Source: JAEUMG01 sp963805405 (GTDB taxonomy: Bacteria > Pseudomonadota > Alphaproteobacteria > Rhizobiales > Aestuariivirgaceae). Taken from it: 64,000 nucleotides of DNA. Within the stretch, counting starts at the first letter, position 1. Every line of letters begins with the position of its first letter. This document shows, piece after piece, positions 27,618 through 37,268 of this stretch. The stretch spans positions 1-64,000 of the forward strand of contig CAWDUC010000010.1 of assembly GCA_963805405.1 (NCBI GenBank). Direction: 5' to 3'. The notes beneath the pieces are model-generated. The model searched no databases, was not told the origin of the DNA, and was given only the letters and a program-made list of their open reading frames with translations. A program made the translations under genes and the position numbers.

Positions 27618-27621
27618 CCGT

Positions 27622-28620
27622 TCACATCAACCCGTGCTTCTTCGCGTGCTCGGCGAGATTCACTTCCGGACGCGCCCCGATATGCGAGATGACTTCCGCT
27701 GCCGCGAGGCCACCGAGCCTCGCGCAGTGATCGAGCGGCTTGCCATGCGTGTATCCATAGAGAAACCCTGAGGCGAAGAGATCGCCGGCCCCCGTCGCAT
27801 CGACGAGTTTCTTGATCGGATACGCCGGAACCGTGTGGAGCGTATCGCCGGATACCACGACACAGCCCTTTTCCGAACGCGTCAGGACCGCGATCTCGCA
27901 GTCTTCCGCCGCAAGCTCGAGTGCGGTGCTGAAATCGTCAGTCTGGTAAAGCGAGATGATCTCCGTCTCGTTTGCGAAGACGATGTCGATCTGGTTCTTG
28001 ATGAGATCGAGGAAGCTGTCGCGATGCCGGTCGACGCAGAAGGAATCGGAAAGCGTGATCGCCGTCTTGCGTCCCGCCTGCGCGCGCGATCGCCGCGGCC
28101 TTGACGAAGGCTTCCTTCGCTTCCGGCCGGTCCCACAGATAGCCTTCCATGTAGGTGACGGCGGCGCCCGCGACGATCTCGGGCACGATATCGGCGACGG
28201 TCAGGTTCACGCAGGCGCCGAGATAGGTATTCATCGTGCGCTCGCCGTCTGGCGTCACCAGGATGAAGCTCCTCGCCGTTGCCGGGCCGTCGACGGCGCG
28301 GGCCGAATCGAAATGCACGCCCTGCGCGCGCAAATCATGGCCGAAGAGATCGCCCATCTGGTCCTGCTTGATCTTGCCGAAATAGGCCGAGCGGCCTCCG
28401 AAGGAGGCGATGCCCGCCGCGGTATTGCCGGCCGAGCCGCCGGAGATCACCGTCGCCGGTCCCATGTCGGCAGAACAGTTCCTCCGCCATTGTCTCGTCG
28501 ATCAAGCGCATCATGCCCTTGGCAGACCTGGTGCTTTTCGAGGAACCGCTCATCGACGCGGGCGAGGACATCGACAATGGCATTGCCGATGGAGAGGACG
28601 TCAAAACGCGTTAGCGACAT
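27622..28620 (-). CDS. PfkB-family carbohydrate/adenosine kinase (three frameshifts)
   Basis: Ribokinase-type kinase, probably the adenosine-kinase-like member common in alphaproteobacteria. The N-terminus MSLTRFDVLSIGNAIVDVLA, the GGSAGNTAAGIASFGG substrate loop and the PfkB signature DATGAGDLFASGFLYG with the catalytic Asp are visible. The frame changes near 28520, 28470 and 28085; corrected length is about 331 residues. It phosphorylates a sugar or nucleoside at a hydroxymethyl group; the exact substrate cannot be read from sequence. Confidence 0.88.
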
Positions 28621-28704
28621 GGGAAGCCTTGGAAGAATGCGGGAATTCAGCCGATAGACGATGCCTCTTGTCGCCGCAAGGGAGGCTGATTATCTCTCAG
28701 CGCC

Positions 28705-29370
28705 ATGATACGGGCAGCTTTCAAGGCGCTTCAGGATCTCCTTTCGCCGGAGTTTCGCGGCATTCTGTTCAAGGCCCTGGGCCTGACGCTCCTGCTCTTC
28801 ATCGCCGTTTTCGTCGCCGTCGAGATCATCCTCACATCCTTGACCCTCGTTCCCTGGGATTGGGCGGAGAACCTGATCGCGGTCATCGCCGGGCTTGGGC
28901 TTCTCGTCGCCTTCTTCTTCCTCGCGACGCCCGTGACGGCGATGTTCGCCGGGCTCTTCCTCGACCGGGTCGCGGGCTTTGTCGAGAAGCGGCACTATCC
29001 GCGCGATCCGCCGGGCGTCGATCTGCCATTGCGCCAGGCGATCACCACTGCCTTGCAATTCGCGGTGATCATCCTGCTCGTCAATCTGGCGATCCTGCCG
29101 GCGATCTTTTTCGGCATTGGCGCCATCGGCCTCGTCATCGCCAATGCCTATTTGTTAAGCCGCGAATATTTCGAGATGGCGGCGATGCGCTATATGGATG
29201 TCGAGGATGCCAAGGAATTCCGCCGCATCAACTCGCCGCAAGTCCTGATGTCGGGCTTTATCCCGGCGCTCCTGGCGCTCGTTCCGATCGTCAACCTCGT
29301 CGTGCCGCTCTTCGCGACCTCATACTTCATGCACATCCTCAAAGGGATGCGGAGGCGGTCTTCGGCGTGA
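28705..29370 (+). CDS. CysZ/EI24-type membrane protein
   Basis: 221 residues, intact, with about four long hydrophobic stretches and the family segment NAYLLSREYFEMAAMR. In E. coli CysZ is a sulfate transporter; alphaproteobacterial EI24-domain proteins are annotated as CysZ homologues without proof. The neighbours (PfkB kinase and endonuclease III) give no link to sulfur. Its 3' end runs antisense to the 3' extension of nth. Confidence 0.82.
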   Translation: MIRAAFKALQDLLSPEFRGILFKALGLTLLLFIAVFVAVEIILTSLTLVPWDWAENLIAVIAGLGLLVAFFFLATPVTAMFAGLFLDRVAGFVEKRHYPRDPPGVDLPLRQAITTALQFAVIILLVNLAILPAIFFGIGAIGLVIANAYLLSREYFEMAAMRYMDVEDAKEFRRINSPQVLMSGFIPALLALVPIVNLVVPLFATSYFMHILKGMRRRSSA

Positions 29371-30002
29371 AGCAGGCAGATGTCGGCGATCAGGCAATTG
29401 TAGCAGCGCGGCTTGCGCGCCAGGCACACATAGCGCCCATGCAGGATCAGCCAGTGATGCGCATGAAGCTTGTACTTTGACGGCACGATCTTCTCGAGCC
29501 CCATTTCCACTTCGTAGGGCGTCTTGCCCGGCGCCATGCCGGTGCGGTTGCCGACCCTGAAAATATGCGTGTCGACGGCAATCGTCGGTTCGTTGAAGGC
29601 GATGTTGAGCACGACATTGGCGGTCTTGCGCCCGACTCCCGGCAGGGCTTCCAGTGCGGCGCGCTCGCGCGGGACTTCGCTTCCATGCTGTGCGATGAGC
29701 GCCTTTGACAGCCCGATCACATTCTTGGCCTTGGTGCGATAGAGCCCGATCGTCTTGATGAGGTCGCGTACCTTGTCTTCGCCGAGCGCGAGCATCTTCT
29801 CGGGCGTATCGGCAAGCTGGAACAGAGCCGGCGTCGCCTTGTTGACGCCGGCATCGGTCGCCTGCGCGGAGAGCACCACCGCGACCAGCAATGTGAAGGC
29901 GTTGAGGGAATTGAGTTCGCCTTTGGGATGGGGATCGGCTGCCGCGAAACGCTTGAAGATTTCCTCGACCTGCGCCGGCTTGAGCCGCCTCGCCTTCGCC
30001 AT
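29339..30002 (-). CDS. nth: Endonuclease III (3' end uncertain)
   Basis: DNA glycosylase/AP lyase for oxidised pyrimidines. Helix-hairpin-helix LPGVGRKTANVVL contains the catalytic Lys, the catalytic Asp follows in VDTHIFRV, and the [4Fe-4S] ligands CLARKPRCYNCLIADIC (C-x6-C-x2-C-x5-C) are complete. The uncorrected frame runs another 50 residues to 29190, antisense to the CysZ-like gene. A one-base change just after the cluster gives a normal stop at 29339-29341, which I prefer. Divergent from DUF2244. Confidence 0.92.
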
Positions 30003-30060
30003 GATGCCCCGTCCAATATGCCGCCTTCCTGCCTAGCCCGATTGGCGTTTAGAACCAAGC

Positions 30061-30528
30061 ATGGCCGCGACCGAAACCAAGTTTCTCCTCACCCCGCATC
30101 GCTCCTTGTCGCGCAAGGGTTTTCTCATGGTGATGGGGACGATCGCCGGGCTGAATCTCATTGGCGGCACCGCCTTCTGGCTGCTGGGCGCCTGGCCGGT
30201 CGTCGGCTTCATGGGGCTCGATGTCCTGCTCATCTGGTGGGCCTTCAAGGCGAATTTCGCTGCCGCCCGCCGCGCCGAGCGGATCGAGGTCACCGATCAC
30301 GAACTGATCCTCGAACGCCTCTTGCCCGGCCGTCCGCCCTTGGAGAGCCGCTTTGTCCGCGGCTGGGTCAGGGTCGAACTGGAAGAAGACCAGGCTCGCG
30401 AATTGATTGGCCGTCTATTTCTCAATTCCCGTCACAAGCGCACCGAGATCGGCTCGTTCCTCAGCCCTGCCGAGCGAAAGACGCTCGCCGGCGCCCTCAA
30501 ACAGGCCTTGGCGCGCCCCCATATCTGA
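30061..30528 (+). CDS. DUF2244 membrane protein
   Basis: 155 residues, intact, with two membrane helices (about 24-43 and 46-62) after a short TPHRSLS N-terminus, then a soluble part with the RRAERIEVTDHELIL and RGWVRVEL segments of DUF2244. The function is unknown. DUF2244 is often divergent from nth in rhizobia, as here (58-bp gap), and is followed by ada. Confidence 0.87.
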   Translation: MAATETKFLLTPHRSLSRKGFLMVMGTIAGLNLIGGTAFWLLGAWPVVGFMGLDVLLIWWAFKANFAAARRAERIEVTDHELILERLLPGRPPLESRFVRGWVRVELEEDQARELIGRLFLNSRHKRTEIGSFLSPAERKTLAGALKQALARPHI

Positions 30529-30575
30529 GCAAGAATCGGGTGGGCAGGGACTGTCCCGACCATTATTTTCGTATC

Positions 30576-31445
30576 ATGAACATGATCGACATCACCTCAT
30601 CCCCCGCCCGCGACTATGCGCTGGTGAAACAGACCTTGGGCTTCATCAAGGAAAACTGGCGCGAACAACCAACGCTCGAGACCATTGCCGACCAGGCTGG
30701 CCTCTCGCCCCATCATCTGCAGCGCCTCTTCACCCGTTGGGCCGGTCTCTCGCCCAAGGCCTTCCTCCAGGCGGTCACGCTTGACCACGCCAGGGGCCTG
30801 TTGCGCGATTCGGCCTCGATCTTGGATACGGCTTACGAGGTCGGCCTCTCCGGCCCCGGCCGCCTCCATGATCTCTTCGTCACCCATGAAGGCATGTCGC
30901 CCGGCCTCTACAAGGCCAAGGGCAAGGGCCTCGTCATCCAGTATGGCTTCCACGCCTGTCCGTTCGGCAATGCATTGGTGATGATCACCGACCAGGGCTT
31001 GGCCGGGCTCGCCTTTGCCGATGACGGCGACGAGAAGGCAGCGCTTGCCGACATGACCTCCCGCTGGAAGGAGGCTGACTATGTCGAGGACCATGCAGCA
31101 ACAGCGCCCTATGCCGAGCGCATCTTCAAGCCGGAAAACTGGCGCCCCGACGAGCCTTTGCGCGTCGTCTTCATCGGCACCGATTTCGAGATCAGGGTGT
31201 GGGAGACATTGCTGCGCATCCCGTTGGGCCGTCGCACCAGCTATTCCGACATTGCCGCGCATCTGGGCAAGCCGTCGGCGGCGCGCGCCGTCGGCACCGC
31301 GGTCGGCCGCAATCCGGTTTCATTCGTCGTCCCGTGTCATCGCGTGATGGGAAAATCCGGAAGCCTCTGCGGTTATCACTGGGGCCTGACGCGCAAACGC
31401 GCCATCCTCGGCTGGGAAGCAGGCGTTGCTGCAAGCGCCGCTTAG
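30576..31445 (+). CDS. ada: HTH / methylated-DNA-protein-cysteine methyltransferase (Ada-like)
   Basis: 289 residues, intact. An AraC-type helix-turn-helix pair (ETIADQAGLSPHHLQRLF and a second unit ending at GMSPGLYK) is followed by a methylguanine methyltransferase domain with the acceptor Cys in VPCHRVMG. The N-terminal zinc domain of E. coli Ada (methylphosphotriester acceptor) is absent, as in many alphaproteobacterial homologues. It removes methyl groups from O6-alkylguanine and probably regulates its own alkylation response. Confidence 0.92.
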   Translation: MNMIDITSSPARDYALVKQTLGFIKENWREQPTLETIADQAGLSPHHLQRLFTRWAGLSPKAFLQAVTLDHARGLLRDSASILDTAYEVGLSGPGRLHDLFVTHEGMSPGLYKAKGKGLVIQYGFHACPFGNALVMITDQGLAGLAFADDGDEKAALADMTSRWKEADYVEDHAATAPYAERIFKPENWRPDEPLRVVFIGTDFEIRVWETLLRIPLGRRTSYSDIAAHLGKPSAARAVGTAVGRNPVSFVVPCHRVMGKSGSLCGYHWGLTRKRAILGWEAGVAASAA

Positions 31446-31460
31446 CGTATTTACAGACTT

Positions 31461-31493
31461 CTCCCTCCTCGACGCGTAGCGTTGGGGAGGGAG
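31461..31493. terminator. Palindrome between convergent ada and mttB-like genes
   Basis: CTCCCTCC (31461-31468) and GGAGGGAG (31486-31493) pair with a 17-base loop containing ACGCGTAGCGT. It lies between two convergent stop codons, so a bidirectional terminator is plausible. The arm and loop also resemble a dispersed rhizobial intergenic repeat. Confidence 0.5.
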
Positions 31494-31499
31494 AGATCG

Positions 31500-33008
31500 C
31501 TAGAGTGCACCCCGCTTCCGCCGCTCCATGTAATCCTTGAGTGCTTCCTCGATGTCGGCATCGATCGGCGGCCGCTGGTAAGTCTCGACCATCTGCTTCC
31601 AGATGCGATTGGCCTTTTGCGGTGCCGTCTCGCTGCCGCGCTCGCGCCAGCTCTCGTAATTGTCCCAGTTGGAAACCAGCGGCGTGTAAAATGCCGTCTC
31701 GTAGCGCGCGAGTGTATGGGCGGTACCGAAATAATGCCCGGCCGGCCCGACATCGCGGATGGCGTCGAGCGCCAGGCTCTCGGTATCGACTGAAAACGGT
31801 TCGCAATAGGCGGCCATCATCTGCAGCATCTCGGCATCGAGAATGAGCTTCTCGAACGATGCCGTCAGCCCGCCATGCAGCCAGCCCGCTGCATGAAGTA
31901 TCATATTGGCGCCGCCCATGACGGCACCCCACAGAGCCATCATGCTTTCATAGGCCGCCTGGGCATCGACATCGTTCGCCGCATTCACATTGCTCGAGCG
32001 GAACGGCACGCCGATATGCCGCGCCAATTGTCCCGAGGCTTGCGCGGCCTGTGCATATTCCGGCGTGCCGAAGGCGGGCGCGCCGGACCGCATATCGACG
32101 TTCGACGTGAAGCCGCCATACATGACGGGCGTCCCCGGCCGGACGATCTGGCAGAGCACGATGCCGGCCAAGGCCTCTGCATGTTGCTGCGCGAGCGCCC
32201 CGGCCAATGTCACCGGCGACATCGCGCCTGCCAAGGTGAACGGCGTCACCACCACGCATTGCCCGTGCTCGGCATAGGTCATGAGCCCTTCGGCCATCGG
32301 AATGTCGAGCTGCAAGGGCGAATTGGTATTGATGATGCAGGTAAAGACCGGCCGATCGATCAAGCCTTCGCGCGTCGTACCGAGCGAGATCGCCGCCATT
32401 TCGAGAGCATCGATCGAGCGCTCTGTGCCCAGTCCCTGCGGCTGCCAGTTCTTGTCGAGCAAGGTGATCTCGGCGAAGTACAGATCGAGATGGCGCGTTT
32501 CGGCGGGAAGATCGAGCGGCTCGAAGGGTCCGCCGCCTTCCTGATGCAGGATGTTGAGACCCTGCACGACCTTGAGATAGTCGCACATTTCGGCATAGGT
32601 GCCGGCCCGCCTGCCGCCTTCGAGATCCATCACATAGGCGGGGCCGCCGACGGAAGAGAAAATGCCGTTGCGCTTGCCGACCTTGACATTCCTCGCCGGA
32701 TTGCGCGCTTCGAGGGTGAATTCCGCTGGCGCCTTGGCGATGAGCTCGGTCACCATCGCGCGATCGAAACGAACCCGATCCTCGCCGGGCTCGATCCTCG
32801 CTCCGGCAGCGCGATAATATTCGCGCGCCCGCGGCTCCAGTACCTTCATGCCGATCTCTTCAAGGACCGTCAGTGCCGTGTCGTGGATACGCTCAACCTG
32901 GTCGGCATTCAGAATCCGGATCGGCTCGTAAGGCAGCGAGAATTGTTTCCACGGACGCTGTGCAATAGCGCCAACGATGCGGGTCGGGCGTTCGCGGCGG
33001 CGGCTCAT
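31500..33008 (-). CDS. MttB-family (non-pyrrolysine) trimethylamine/quaternary-amine methyltransferase
   Basis: 502 residues, intact, COG5598 type. Segments such as LNADQVERIHDTALTVLEEIG, GGPAYVMDLEGGRRAGTY, VMYGGFTSNVDMRSGAPAFG and ILHAAGWLHGG are typical of the MttB superfamily. There is no in-frame amber codon, so this is the non-pyrrolysine branch, whose characterised members demethylate glycine betaine or related quaternary amines with a corrinoid protein as methyl acceptor. No corrinoid protein gene is nearby. The ATG at 33008 overlaps the stop of the flavoprotein gene upstream. Confidence 0.88.
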   Translation of the reverse strand: MSRRRERPTRIVGAIAQRPWKQFSLPYEPIRILNADQVERIHDTALTVLEEIGMKVLEPRAREYYRAAGARIEPGEDRVRFDRAMVTELIAKAPAEFTLEARNPARNVKVGKRNGIFSSVGGPAYVMDLEGGRRAGTYAEMCDYLKVVQGLNILHQEGGGPFEPLDLPAETRHLDLYFAEITLLDKNWQPQGLGTERSIDALEMAAISLGTTREGLIDRPVFTCIINTNSPLQLDIPMAEGLMTYAEHGQCVVVTPFTLAGAMSPVTLAGALAQQHAEALAGIVLCQIVRPGTPVMYGGFTSNVDMRSGAPAFGTPEYAQAAQASGQLARHIGVPFRSSNVNAANDVDAQAAYESMMALWGAVMGGANMILHAAGWLHGGLTASFEKLILDAEMLQMMAAYCEPFSVDTESLALDAIRDVGPAGHYFGTAHTLARYETAFYTPLVSNWDNYESWRERGSETAPQKANRIWKQMVETYQRPPIDADIEEALKDYMERRKRGAL

Positions 33009-35041
33009 GGGTCTGGCCTTTCCCGCTTGAGAGGTGATTTTACGACACTGCCGAATTCGCGCGCGAAGCGATGACCGGAAAAGACCGCGTCCGCAATATG
33101 CGAGGGATTGAAGCAATCGCCGATTCGCGTCATCGACGGCGCATCGGGCATCGAAGCCAATAGCTGATAAAGCAAATCATCCGGCGTCTTGCCGGTCACG
33201 AGTATCAATCGGCCAAGCGGCAGGCTCTTCTCTTGGCCCGAATAGGCGCAGGCGAAGCACGCTTCATCGCGGCGTCGCGCTGACGAGCCCATGCGACAGG
33301 AGAAGCTCGACGCCAAGCTCAATCAAGCGTGCCTGGATGAAGCCCTGCTCGTCGGTCATCGCCGTCCATGACGAGACGACGGACCCCGGCGTGACATAGG
33401 TTACAGCGTGCCCGGCCGTCTTTAATTTCTCGGCCAGCGCAGTCGCCACTGCGTAATGGTCATCATCATAGATGACGATCGGGCTAGAGAGATCGCCGAG
33501 CGCATCGGGCGTGGCGACGGACGCGTCTGCGGCAATCTTGACTGGCGTCTCGCCCACCGCGCCGATCCCATCCTTGCGCCAGGTGCTCCCGGTGGCGAGA
33601 ACGACATGATCGGCGCCGAAGCCGATCACGTCTTCGGCCGTGAGCCGGCTTTCGCGATAGACCGAAACATTGGCGAGTTTCGAAGCATGTGCTCGCGATA
33701 GTCGCGCACCCGGATCCAGGTGCCGAGGCCCGGCAGTGCGGACTCAGCAAGAACGCGCCCGCCCAATTGCGCCGTCGCCTCGGCCAGTGTCACCTCATAG
33801 CCGCGCTTGCCGAGCGCCAGCGCGCATTCGAGCCCGGCCGGGCCGCCGCCGACCACCAGCACATGCGCTCGTTGATGTTTCGGCTCGATCCGTTCCGGAT
33901 GCCAGCCGCGCCGCCATTCCTCGCCCATGGTCGGGTTCTGCGTGCAGCGCAGATGGCACGCCTCGTTGTTGGCCGCCCGGCAGATATTGCAGCCGATGCA
34001 TTCGCGGATTTCGTCCTCGCGGCCTTCGCGGATCTTGGTCGGCAGGAACGGATCGGCGATCGAGGGCCGCGCCGCGCCGATGAAATCGGTGAATGCCGCG
34101 CCTGATCTGGCGACACCATGAGATCGGGCGAGGTGAAGCGCCCGACCGTCGACCACCGGCTTCGATGGTCATGCGATTTGACGAAGGAAATATATTCGTC
34201 CTGGTAGCCTTCCTCGCCGAAAACGCGCGCACTCTTGAAATCATTGCCGAGCGCTCCGGCGACATTCACGTCCCAAAGATCGGGCAATTCGGCGAGCATG
34301 GCCCATGATCTCGCGCGCCTCGCCATCGGCAGGTGATGCCGTGCGGCCCGTGCAGTTCATCGACCGCCATGCGTACCGCGACCGCCGCAGCTTGCCGCCG
34401 CGTCGCCTCGCGCGTCACCTCGATCATCTCGCGCAGCAGCCGCGCGCGGTTTTCGAGTCGAGCCGCCATATTCGTCGATGCGCCGGTTGGTGCGCGGCGA
34501 CAGGAACTGGAAGGGCAGATAGTCGTGGCCGGCATAGACATAGACGATGTCAAAGCCGGCCTTGACCGCGCGTTCCGCGGCGAGCCTCTGCCAGTCGCGG
34601 AAAGCGGCGATGTCGGCCTTGTCCATGGCGCGCGCGCCCATCGGCTGAACGAATTTGGCGCGCTGGCCCGAAGGCGACAGCATCGGCTCGCGGGTCAGCC
34701 GGTTATTGGCGTGGAAGCCGCCATGCCAGAGCTCGACCGCGGCGAGGCTGCCATGGGCATGGACGGCATCGGCGATCTTGGCGAGCGCCTGGACATCGTC
34801 TTCGTCCCACAGGGTCAAATAGCCATAAGGGAAATCATCAGACGACGGATGAATGGAGCAGTATTCGGTGCAGACCACGCCCCAGCCGCCTTCGGCCTTG
34901 ATGCCGCGCAGGGCCGCGCGAGGCTTTCGGCGCGCGCCAGCCCATGCCGGTTGCATGCGGCGTCTGGTAGAAGCGGTTCGGCGCGGTGACCGGGCCGATC
35001 TTCATCTCCTGGAACAGGATATCGTAGCGGGGATTGCGCAT
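33005..35041 (-). CDS. Trimethylamine-dehydrogenase-like FMN/[4Fe-4S]/FAD oxidoreductase (multiple frameshifts)
   Basis: A protein of about 680 residues in at least five frame pieces. N-terminal old-yellow-enzyme barrel: YDILFQEMKIGPVTAPNRF, VELWHGGFHANN, DIVYVYAGHDYLPFQFLSP. Then the cluster CIGCNICRAANN with CHLRCTQNP, and a C-terminal dinucleotide domain HVLVVGGGPAGLECALALG. This order matches trimethylamine, dimethylamine and N-methylproline demethylases. It oxidises a secondary or tertiary amine and releases formaldehyde in characterised relatives. It is coupled to the MttB-like gene by ATGA, which argues for shared N-methyl-compound degradation. Confidence 0.87.
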
Positions 35042-35121
35042 GTCTTTCCTTGTTGAACGTTTGTACAATAAGGAATGCACCCCGCGCAAGCCGATCCTCT
35101 CCCTTGCCCTTCACTTTGTCA

Positions 35122-35142
35122 TTGCCGGGCTTGTCCCGGCAA
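35122..35142. repeat. Short dispersed palindrome (CCGGGCTTGTCCCGG type)
   Basis: TTGCCGGG and CCCGGCAA flank CTTGT, followed by AATCCA. This is a repeat seen very often in rhizobial genomes, recognisable by the spurious peptide AGLVPAIH. It sits between the divergent flavoprotein and Gfo/Idh genes. No function is known beyond a likely RNA hairpin. Confidence 0.7.
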
Positions 35143-35177
35143 TCCATCATGCAGGAACAGAATGGGAGGCCGCATCA

Positions 35178-36168
35178 ATGTCGCCAGTGAAATGGGGAAT
35201 CATCTCGACCGCCAAGATCGGCACCGAGAAAGTCATTCCCGGCATGCTCAAGAGCAAGCATCTCGAAGTCGTCGCCATCGCGTCTCGCGACTTGAAGACC
35301 GCCAAGGCCGCGGCCAAGAAGCTCGGCATTCCGAAAGCCTATGGCTCTTACGAGGAGCTTCTCGCCGATCCCGAGATCGAGGCGGTCTATAACCCGCTGC
35401 CCAATCATCTCCACGTGCCGTTGACCTTGAAAGCCGCCGCCGCCGGCAAGCATGTCTTGTGCGAAAAGCCGATCGCCATCACCGCCAAGGAAGCGCAGAA
35501 GCTCAAGAAGGTGAAGCGCGGCATGCATGTCGCCGAGGCCTTCATGGTCCGCCACAATCCGCAATGGATCGAAGTCAAGGAGCGGGTCAAGAAGGGCGAG
35601 ATCGGCACGGTGCGGGCGATCCAGGTCTTCTTCACCTATTACCTCGACGATCCCTCGAACATCCGCAACATGGCGAAGATCGGCGGCGGCGGCATGCTCG
35701 ATATCGGTTGCTACCCGATCACCGTCGCACGCTTCGTTTTTGATGCCGAGCCGAAGCGCGTCATCGCGCTCATCGATCGCGATCCCAAATTCAAGACCGA
35801 CCGGCACCGCCAGCGGCATTGCCGATTTCGGCAATGGAAGGCAACTGACCTTCACCGTCTCGACGCAGACCGCACCCTATCAGCGCGCCCATATTGGCGG
35901 CACGAAAGGCCGCATCGAGGTCGAAATCCCGTTCAACGCACCCCCCGACGTGCCCAACCGGCTATTCATCCAGGGCATGGAAATGAACAAGGGCCAGTGG
36001 CGCGAATTGCCGGTGAGCGACCAGTACCAGATGCAGGCGGAAGCCTTCGGCCGCGTCATCCGCAAACAGGATAAGCTCAAGCATGGCGTCGATGATGCGA
36101 TCCAGAACATGAAAATCCTCGACGCCTTCTTCCGCTCCGCCAAGTCGGGGAAGTGGGAGAAGCCGTAA
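35178..36168 (+). CDS. Gfo/Idh/MocA-family oxidoreductase (frameshifted)
   Basis: About 330 residues from ATG 35178, which has GGGAGG 8 bases upstream; the frame is open further upstream but only over the repeat. N-terminal NAD(P) fold (KWGIISTAKIGTEKVIPGM), the family motif HVLCEKPIAIT with its Lys, AEAFMVRHNPQW and GGGMLDIGCYPI with the catalytic region. The frame changes at about 35796-35805. It probably oxidises or reduces a sugar or inositol derivative; the neighbouring sugar kinase and isomerase support this. Confidence 0.9.
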
Positions 36169-36360
36169 TCTCCTTACGCGGGAACGGCCGAGAATCCACA
36201 ACTAGGAATAGAAATCAACGCTGGGTGGCCTAGGAAGCCCGTACAGCGAGTTTCGGGCCTTCTCGGCCACCCCCCTAGCGGCCCACCCGGCGCAGGGGCT
36301 CTACGTCGTTCCTGGTTACGTTCTAAGGCCTGTCTGGCGGCCGAGGTCGCCTTACCGGCC
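36169..36360. other. Intergenic region with a large stem-loop
   Basis: No gene is seen in these ~190 bases between the ends of the plus-strand Gfo/Idh gene and the minus-strand ROK gene. GGGTGGCC (36223-36230) pairs with GGCCACCC (36265-36272); inside, AAGCCCG (36235-36241) pairs with CGGGCCTT (36254-36261) with one bulge. It may be a bidirectional terminator, but the structure is larger than needed for that. Confidence 0.4.
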
Positions 36361-37262
36361 CTACCCTTGGTTCCAGAGCCGCGCGGCACCCCTGACCCCG
36401 CTCTTTTCCCCATGGGCAGCCCGCGCCACCCGGACTTTGGCCTGCCCGGAGAAGGTGTAGGGGCGCGTCCGCGCGCCCAGTTCCTCGACCAGTTCGGGAA
36501 GCGACGACAATCCGCCCCCGACCACGAAAATATCGGGATCGAGCGTATTGACGAGGCTGGCGGTCACTCTTGCGAAACGATCGGCGAGGCGCTCCAAAGC
36601 AGCCTTGGCGGCACTCTCCCCGGCCCTCGCCCGTGCGACGATCTCGGCACCTTTGAGCGATGTCCCGTCACCGCGTTGTAGTCGCGGGCAAGGCCGGTGC
36701 CCGAGACATATTGCTCGACGCAGCCGGCTTTCCCGCAAAAGCACGGCAGCAACGGCCACTCCGTCTCGTTCGGCCAGGGCAAGGCGAGATGTCCGAATTC
36801 AGCGGCTTCGGCATTGGGGCCGGACCGCAATCTGCCGTCGATGACGAGTCCGCCGCCCAGCGCGGTGCCGATCGTGTAGAAGCAGACGACCGGATAGCCT
36901 GCCCCTGCGCCGTCGAAGGCTTCCGACAGCGCGAAGCAATTCGCGTCATTCTCGAGCTTCACCGGCAACGCGATGGCTTTGGCGAGATCGCCAGGCAATG
37001 GCCGGCCGTTGCAAAAGACCATGTTCGCATTGCGCCACAGGCCTGTCTCGGGCGAGGCCGAACCCGGCGCGCCGATGCCGACGGTGGCGTCCGGTCCTGC
37101 GACTTTCGCCGCCTCGCCGACAAGCGCCGCGACGGCCTCGATCAGCTTTGCATAATCGCCCGGCGTCGTGATCCGCCTTTCGAATTGCGATTGGCCTTCG
37201 GATGAGAGAACCAAGGCATCGATCTTGGTGCCGCCAATGTCGATGCCGATGCGCGACGGCAT
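36361..37262 (-). CDS. ROK-family sugar kinase (frameshifted)
   Basis: Cytoplasmic hexokinase-type kinase of about 300 residues, probably glucose or fructose. ATP-binding IGIDIGGTKIDALVL at the N-terminus, catalytic Asp in KLENDANCFALSE, and the ROK zinc motif CFCGKAGCVEQYVSG are all present. The C-terminus has NTLDPDIFVVGGGLS and a fructokinase-like GVRGAARLW ending. The frame changes at about 36660-36670. Its start overlaps nothing; the cupin isomerase lies six bases upstream on the same strand. Confidence 0.9.
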
Positions 37263-37268
37263 GGTCTC

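Noticed and set aside
31500..33008. Pyrrolysine-containing MttB
   Set aside because: The whole frame reads without an internal amber codon.
36223..36277. tRNA-like appearance of the stem-loop (GGTGGCCGAG on the minus strand resembles a tRNA-Ser D arm)
   Set aside because: No T arm, no acceptor stem and the central loop is too large for an anticodon loop.
36174..36413. A 79-codon minus-strand frame over the stem-loop
   Set aside because: It is made up of the inverted repeats and the end of the ROK gene; no homologous features.
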